Assembly (NCBI RefSeq): GCF_002092855.1
Contig: NZ_LVLC01000030.1
Coordinates: 186,001-250,000 of the forward strand
DNA length: 64,000 nucleotides
DNA from: Campylobacter concisus
GTDB lineage: Bacteria > Campylobacterota > Campylobacteria > Campylobacterales > Campylobacteraceae
Reading direction: 5' to 3'
Of the stretch, positions 62,134-64,000 are shown in pieces. A model generated the notes under the pieces. That model saw nothing but the letters and a program-made list of their open reading frames with translations, was not told the DNA's origin and did not search any database. The position numbers and the translations under genes were made by a program. Positions within the stretch are counted from its first letter, which is position 1, and each line of letters starts with the position of its first letter.

Positions 62134-63753
62134 CTATTTTCTATCAAATATACAAGACTTTAATTCTTGATAAATATTCATATCTGAAGCCACTAGCTTT
62201 GATAAATTTATTTTAAAATTCTCGGGATTTATATGAGTTGAAATTGAGCAAATACTTTTGATCAGCGAAAATTGTGATTTAACATCTGAGTTTATTAAAT
62301 CTGTAAAATTTTGTTTATATTTAACTTCATCAAAGTTTTTTTGATTTACTGCACAATATTTTCTCAATACCTCTTCATCAAATAGGTAGTTTTCGATTTC
62401 CCACCTTTTCATTACTCTAAATCTTGCATCCTGATTAGCTAAATACTCTTGCCTCTCTTTTTCTGATACTAGCTTTCCTGATGCCATATCTCTATCTTTA
62501 AAAACCCAAATTTCCATATTGGGAAACACCTTGCCTAATATCGCTAATGCAATGCTGCTTCTTTGATCCAACTCTGTATTTCCACCGCTAGAGACGAAAA
62601 CAGTATCTGGATACTCTGCATTAAAAATATTATTTAAAACTTGAGCGTCAAGCCCTCTTTCAGAGCCATCTGGTCTGGGTTCATCTCGTCCTTCGCAATA
62701 AATAATTCTATTAGGAGCTATTAATCCAGTTAAGTCATCTAGAGCTGTACTGAAAATAGATTTCCATGTTGTTCTATTGTTTGCAACAGGGGTCAATGTT
62801 ATAGCTTCTGAAGCAAATTTCATATTATCTTCAAATTGAACAACTTGGCATTTCCCAGATAGCTCTTCTTGAAATGCCCGTAAAAAACCGATACTGTGAG
62901 TCGCAATCCAAATTTGCCCTTCATCGCCTATTAGTTTTTCTATCTCAATCATTAATTTTTTTTGAATCGATGTATTAATATGTAACTCAGGCTCATCTAA
63001 TAGAAAGATAGAGTTTTTATATTTCTCTCTTCTTAAAAATAAATCTAATAAAATATCAACAACTTCCTTTTCTCCGGCAGAGAGACTATCAAATGAGAAT
63101 GTTATATCTGAATCTGATTTTTTAAAATTTAGCGTACCATCATTTTGTGCCACATTTCCCAAACTAACAATTTCTAAATCTAAACAGTTTTTTATAGATT
63201 GGTTTAATAAGCCTATGACTTTGATTTTAGCTTCAGATGGCTTAATATCTTCCTCTTCCATAACTTTGTTATAAAATCCCAATAATCTTCTATAATTATT
63301 CTCTACTTTGCTGTCTAAATTTAATGAACAGCTCGCTCCATCAGAATTGTTTTCAATAGGATCTGTTGCTCTAATCTCGCTAATATTTAAACTAGTGTTG
63401 TAACGATATGGACTTCTGAATGAAAAAATAATTTTCCTATTGTTCTTATAGAAATCATGATCATGATATAATTTGCTATTGTCAATGATATTGCCCTCAT
63501 CATCTAAATATTCAATCGATATTAGTTTATGCGCCCATTTGTTACCTGTTCTGTAAAATATTTCCGGTATATTACCATTTCCAATTTGCCCGCTATAATC
63601 TCCTCCACATGCAATAAAAGCATCCAAAACACTACTTTTACCGCATCCATTAGTACCAACCAATGCGATTATTTTCGCTGGCTTATCGCCTAAATCTAAG
63701 GTTAGATCCTTAAATCTTTTAAAATCTTTTATATTTACCTTTGATATTTTCAT
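62134..63753 (-). CDS. OLD/PARIS-like ATPase-TOPRIM protein (probable anti-phage)
   Basis: 539 residues. An ABC-type ATPase: Walker A GTNGCGKSS (33-41), signature SLSAGEKE (224-231), Walker B IFLLDEPELHI (250-260), His287 in WIATHS. A TOPRIM-like part follows: IIYCEGRD with Glu355, and VFKDRDMASG with Asp421/Asp423, then KRWEIENYLFDEEVL (450-464), the ENYL feature of DUF4435 proteins. OLD nucleases and PARIS (AriA ATPase plus AriB DUF4435) use these two modules. Here both are in one chain. No partner gene is seen beside it in the window, which ends nearby. Confidence 0.78.
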   Translation of the reverse strand: MKISKVNIKDFKRFKDLTLDLGDKPAKIIALVGTNGCGKSSVLDAFIACGGDYSGQIGNGNIPEIFYRTGNKWAHKLISIEYLDDEGNIIDNSKLYHDHDFYKNNRKIIFSFRSPYRYNTSLNISEIRATDPIENNSDGASCSLNLDSKVENNYRRLLGFYNKVMEEEDIKPSEAKIKVIGLLNQSIKNCLDLEIVSLGNVAQNDGTLNFKKSDSDITFSFDSLSAGEKEVVDILLDLFLRREKYKNSIFLLDEPELHINTSIQKKLMIEIEKLIGDEGQIWIATHSIGFLRAFQEELSGKCQVVQFEDNMKFASEAITLTPVANNRTTWKSIFSTALDDLTGLIAPNRIIYCEGRDEPRPDGSERGLDAQVLNNIFNAEYPDTVFVSSGGNTELDQRSSIALAILGKVFPNMEIWVFKDRDMASGKLVSEKERQEYLANQDARFRVMKRWEIENYLFDEEVLRKYCAVNQKNFDEVKYKQNFTDLINSDVKSQFSLIKSICSISTHINPENFKINLSKLVASDMNIYQELKSCIFDRK

Positions 63754-64000
63754 ATTCAGTCCATTTTAAAGAAGATATTAATTAATTTATACCAATTCTT
63801 CCCCGAAAAATAGCTTACCGCATATTACACTGCTCCGTCTGGCTCCATAGCAACCTGCGTCCAGAGAATCTTCACCAGTGATCAGGCTTTGCGGAGTCTG
63901 CTAAATTTACGATGCCGAGTGCCGATGTCTTTTTGATGAGTTTATTTTATCATCGTTTTTATAACCTTTTCGGTCTCTTTATGTCTGCATTTTGCGACTA
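63754..64000. other. Right edge: no confident gene
   Basis: On the minus strand 63787-63900 is open for 37 codons (including ITGEDSLDAGCYGARRSSV and ICGKLFFGEELV) but has no start codon; it looks like a gene scrap. A second minus-strand frame enters from the edge and stops at 63942-63944 after 18 codons (KCRHKETEKVIKTMIK); it may be the end of a gene outside the window. The last 30 bp before the ATPase start are AT-rich and probably hold its promoter. Confidence 0.3.

Noticed and set aside
63942-64000. C-terminus of a minus-strand gene from beyond the right edge
   Set aside because: Only 18 codons are visible and nothing in them is recognisable; recorded in the edge entry but not called as a gene.

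Overview
The window is chromosomal DNA of a Campylobacter, most likely an oral species such as C. concisus or a close relative (inference). It reads through the replication origin: a bipartite oriC flanks dnaA, followed by dnaN and gyrB. The gene order is the Campylobacter one: typA next to fliK-flgD-flgE, dnaG / LapB-like TPR / rnhA / rnc / aroC, and a dba-dsbI pair. Base composition is AT-rich, but three blocks (about 15.6-17.8 kb, 37.8-43.4 kb and 61.06-61.95 kb) are visibly richer in G+C and suggest DNA from a higher-GC relative.

Region by region. 1-9.6 kb: edge of an adenine methyltransferase, luxS, a MOSC protein, ruvC, oriC/dnaA, dnaN, gyrB, queF with an unusual basic tail, an HD-domain protein, and the SRP RNA gene on the opposite strand overlapping its 3' end. 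9.6-15.4 kb: hook genes fliK-flgD-flgE from a sigma-54 promoter, then typA. 15.6-17.8 kb: GC-rich patch with a lipoprotein, proC and a cysteine-rich Sel1 protein. 18.2-21.3 kb: monohaem cytochrome c with a Tat-exported TorA-like S-/N-oxide reductase. 21.3-23.8 kb: Y-family polymerase with a YolD-like partner, then an autotransporter remnant. 23.8-28.7 kb: aroC, rnc, rnhA, a TPR protein and dnaG. 28.8-34.7 kb: a peptide/N-acyl-amino-acid operon (M20 amidases, PepE, DcuC, PepT). 34.7-35.9 kb: a PP-loop protein and tRNA-Met.

35.9-46.06 kb is an integrated mobilizable element bounded by a 49-bp direct repeat of the tRNA-Met 3' end. It carries a MobV-like relaxase, a tyrosine recombinase, a GC-rich cargo (AraC regulator, aldo/keto reductase, two alpha/beta hydrolases, exported flavodoxin, cupin) and, beside the integrase, a roughly 265-bp array in which GT recurs every 5 or 10 bp. 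From 46.06 to about 50.8 kb a second mobilization module follows without an integrase: small plasmid-type proteins, an RP4-like oriT candidate, MobC, and a relaxase that appears fused to a primase-like domain. 50.8-55.4 kb holds a DUF4143 ATPase, a deleted type III restriction system and two unknown genes.

55.7-61.9 kb is a respiratory and oxidative-folding cluster: dba, dsbI, a beta-propeller protein separate from DsbI, and a DMSO-reductase-family complex (catalytic subunit, four-cluster ferredoxin subunit, TorD chaperone, NrfD/DmsC-like anchor whose gene is GC-rich). The window ends with a single-gene OLD/PARIS-like ATPase-TOPRIM protein, a probable anti-phage nuclease.
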